A DNA stretch of 5,862 bases, from contig JBHHYS010000123.1 of the NCBI GenBank assembly GCA_046757645.1, positions 1 through 5,862 of the forward strand, written 5' to 3'. This DNA comes from JBHHYS01 sp046757645. Its GTDB lineage: Bacteria > Acidobacteriota > Terriglobia > Acidiferrales > 2-02-FULL-67-57. Shown here one piece after another: positions 5,809-5,862 of this stretch. A model generated the notes under the pieces. It did no database searches. It was given only the letters and a program-made list of their open reading frames with translations, and was not told where the DNA came from. Both the position numbers and the translations under genes were made by a program. Position 1 is the stretch's first letter. Each line of letters opens with the position of its first letter.

Positions 5809-5862
5809 CGCGGGGTAGTGGAGTCTGGTACCACGTTGGGCTCATAACCCAAAGGTCGTCGG
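5809..5862 (+). tRNA. Initiator tRNA-fMet(CAT), 3' end outside window
   Basis: The 5' acceptor strand CGCGGGG (5809-5815) is followed by TA, a D-stem GTGG/CCAC (5818-5821 with 5831-5834) around a 9-base loop with GG, and an anticodon stem TTGGG/CCCAA (5836-5840 with 5848-5852). The 7-base loop CTCATAA carries anticodon CAT at 5843-5845. The variable loop AGGTC and the T-stem 5' strand GTCGG run to the edge. The three consecutive G-C pairs next to the anticodon loop and the 5' C (expected to be unpaired with A72) are hallmarks of bacterial initiator tRNA. The T-loop and 3' acceptor strand are not visible. Confidence 0.93.

Overview
The window looks like chromosomal DNA from a GC-rich, Gram-negative-type soil bacterium. 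Acidobacteriota or a related phylum is my best guess, from the small tandem GspG-like pseudopilins, the style of the intergenic repeats and the GC-rich housekeeping genes. No 16S rRNA or other decisive marker is present, so the assignment is tentative.

Layout: the left two thirds reads on the minus strand and the right third on the plus strand. In order of minus-strand transcription these are smpB (4140-3664, SsrA-binding protein), pepA (3512-1983, M17 leucyl aminopeptidase with every catalytic residue present) and a large unrecognised gene running from 1870 off the left edge. A 640-base divergent intergenic region (4141-4780) separates smpB from two plus-strand prepilin-like genes (4781-5254 and 5285-5740). 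These are followed by an initiator tRNA-fMet(CAT), starting at 5809 and cut by the right edge.

The most interesting item is the left-hand gene. It looks like an ordinary 231-codon ORF with an odd tail. Reading the minus strand by hand shows that the true frame continues in the -1 frame, without a stop, from about 1437 to the window edge. Restoring one base in a C3T4 run (1344-1350) joins the two frames into at least 623 residues. In order these are a winged-helix-like N-terminus, a PIN-nuclease-like region, a long charged coiled coil and two C-terminal membrane helices. The gene is visibly lower in GC than pepA and looks like an accessory, possibly defence-type, gene next to housekeeping genes.

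How the genes work together: SmpB (ribosome rescue, with tmRNA tagging peptides for degradation) and PepA (an aminopeptidase that trims peptides) are both housekeeping protein-turnover functions, on the same strand but 151 bases apart. The two pseudopilins are paralogous and probably co-transcribed, and belong to a type II secretion or type IV pilus-like apparatus whose other parts lie elsewhere. The divergent intergenic region carries a 22-nt tandem repeat, a cluster of competing inverted repeats and a plausible sigma70 promoter for the pilins.
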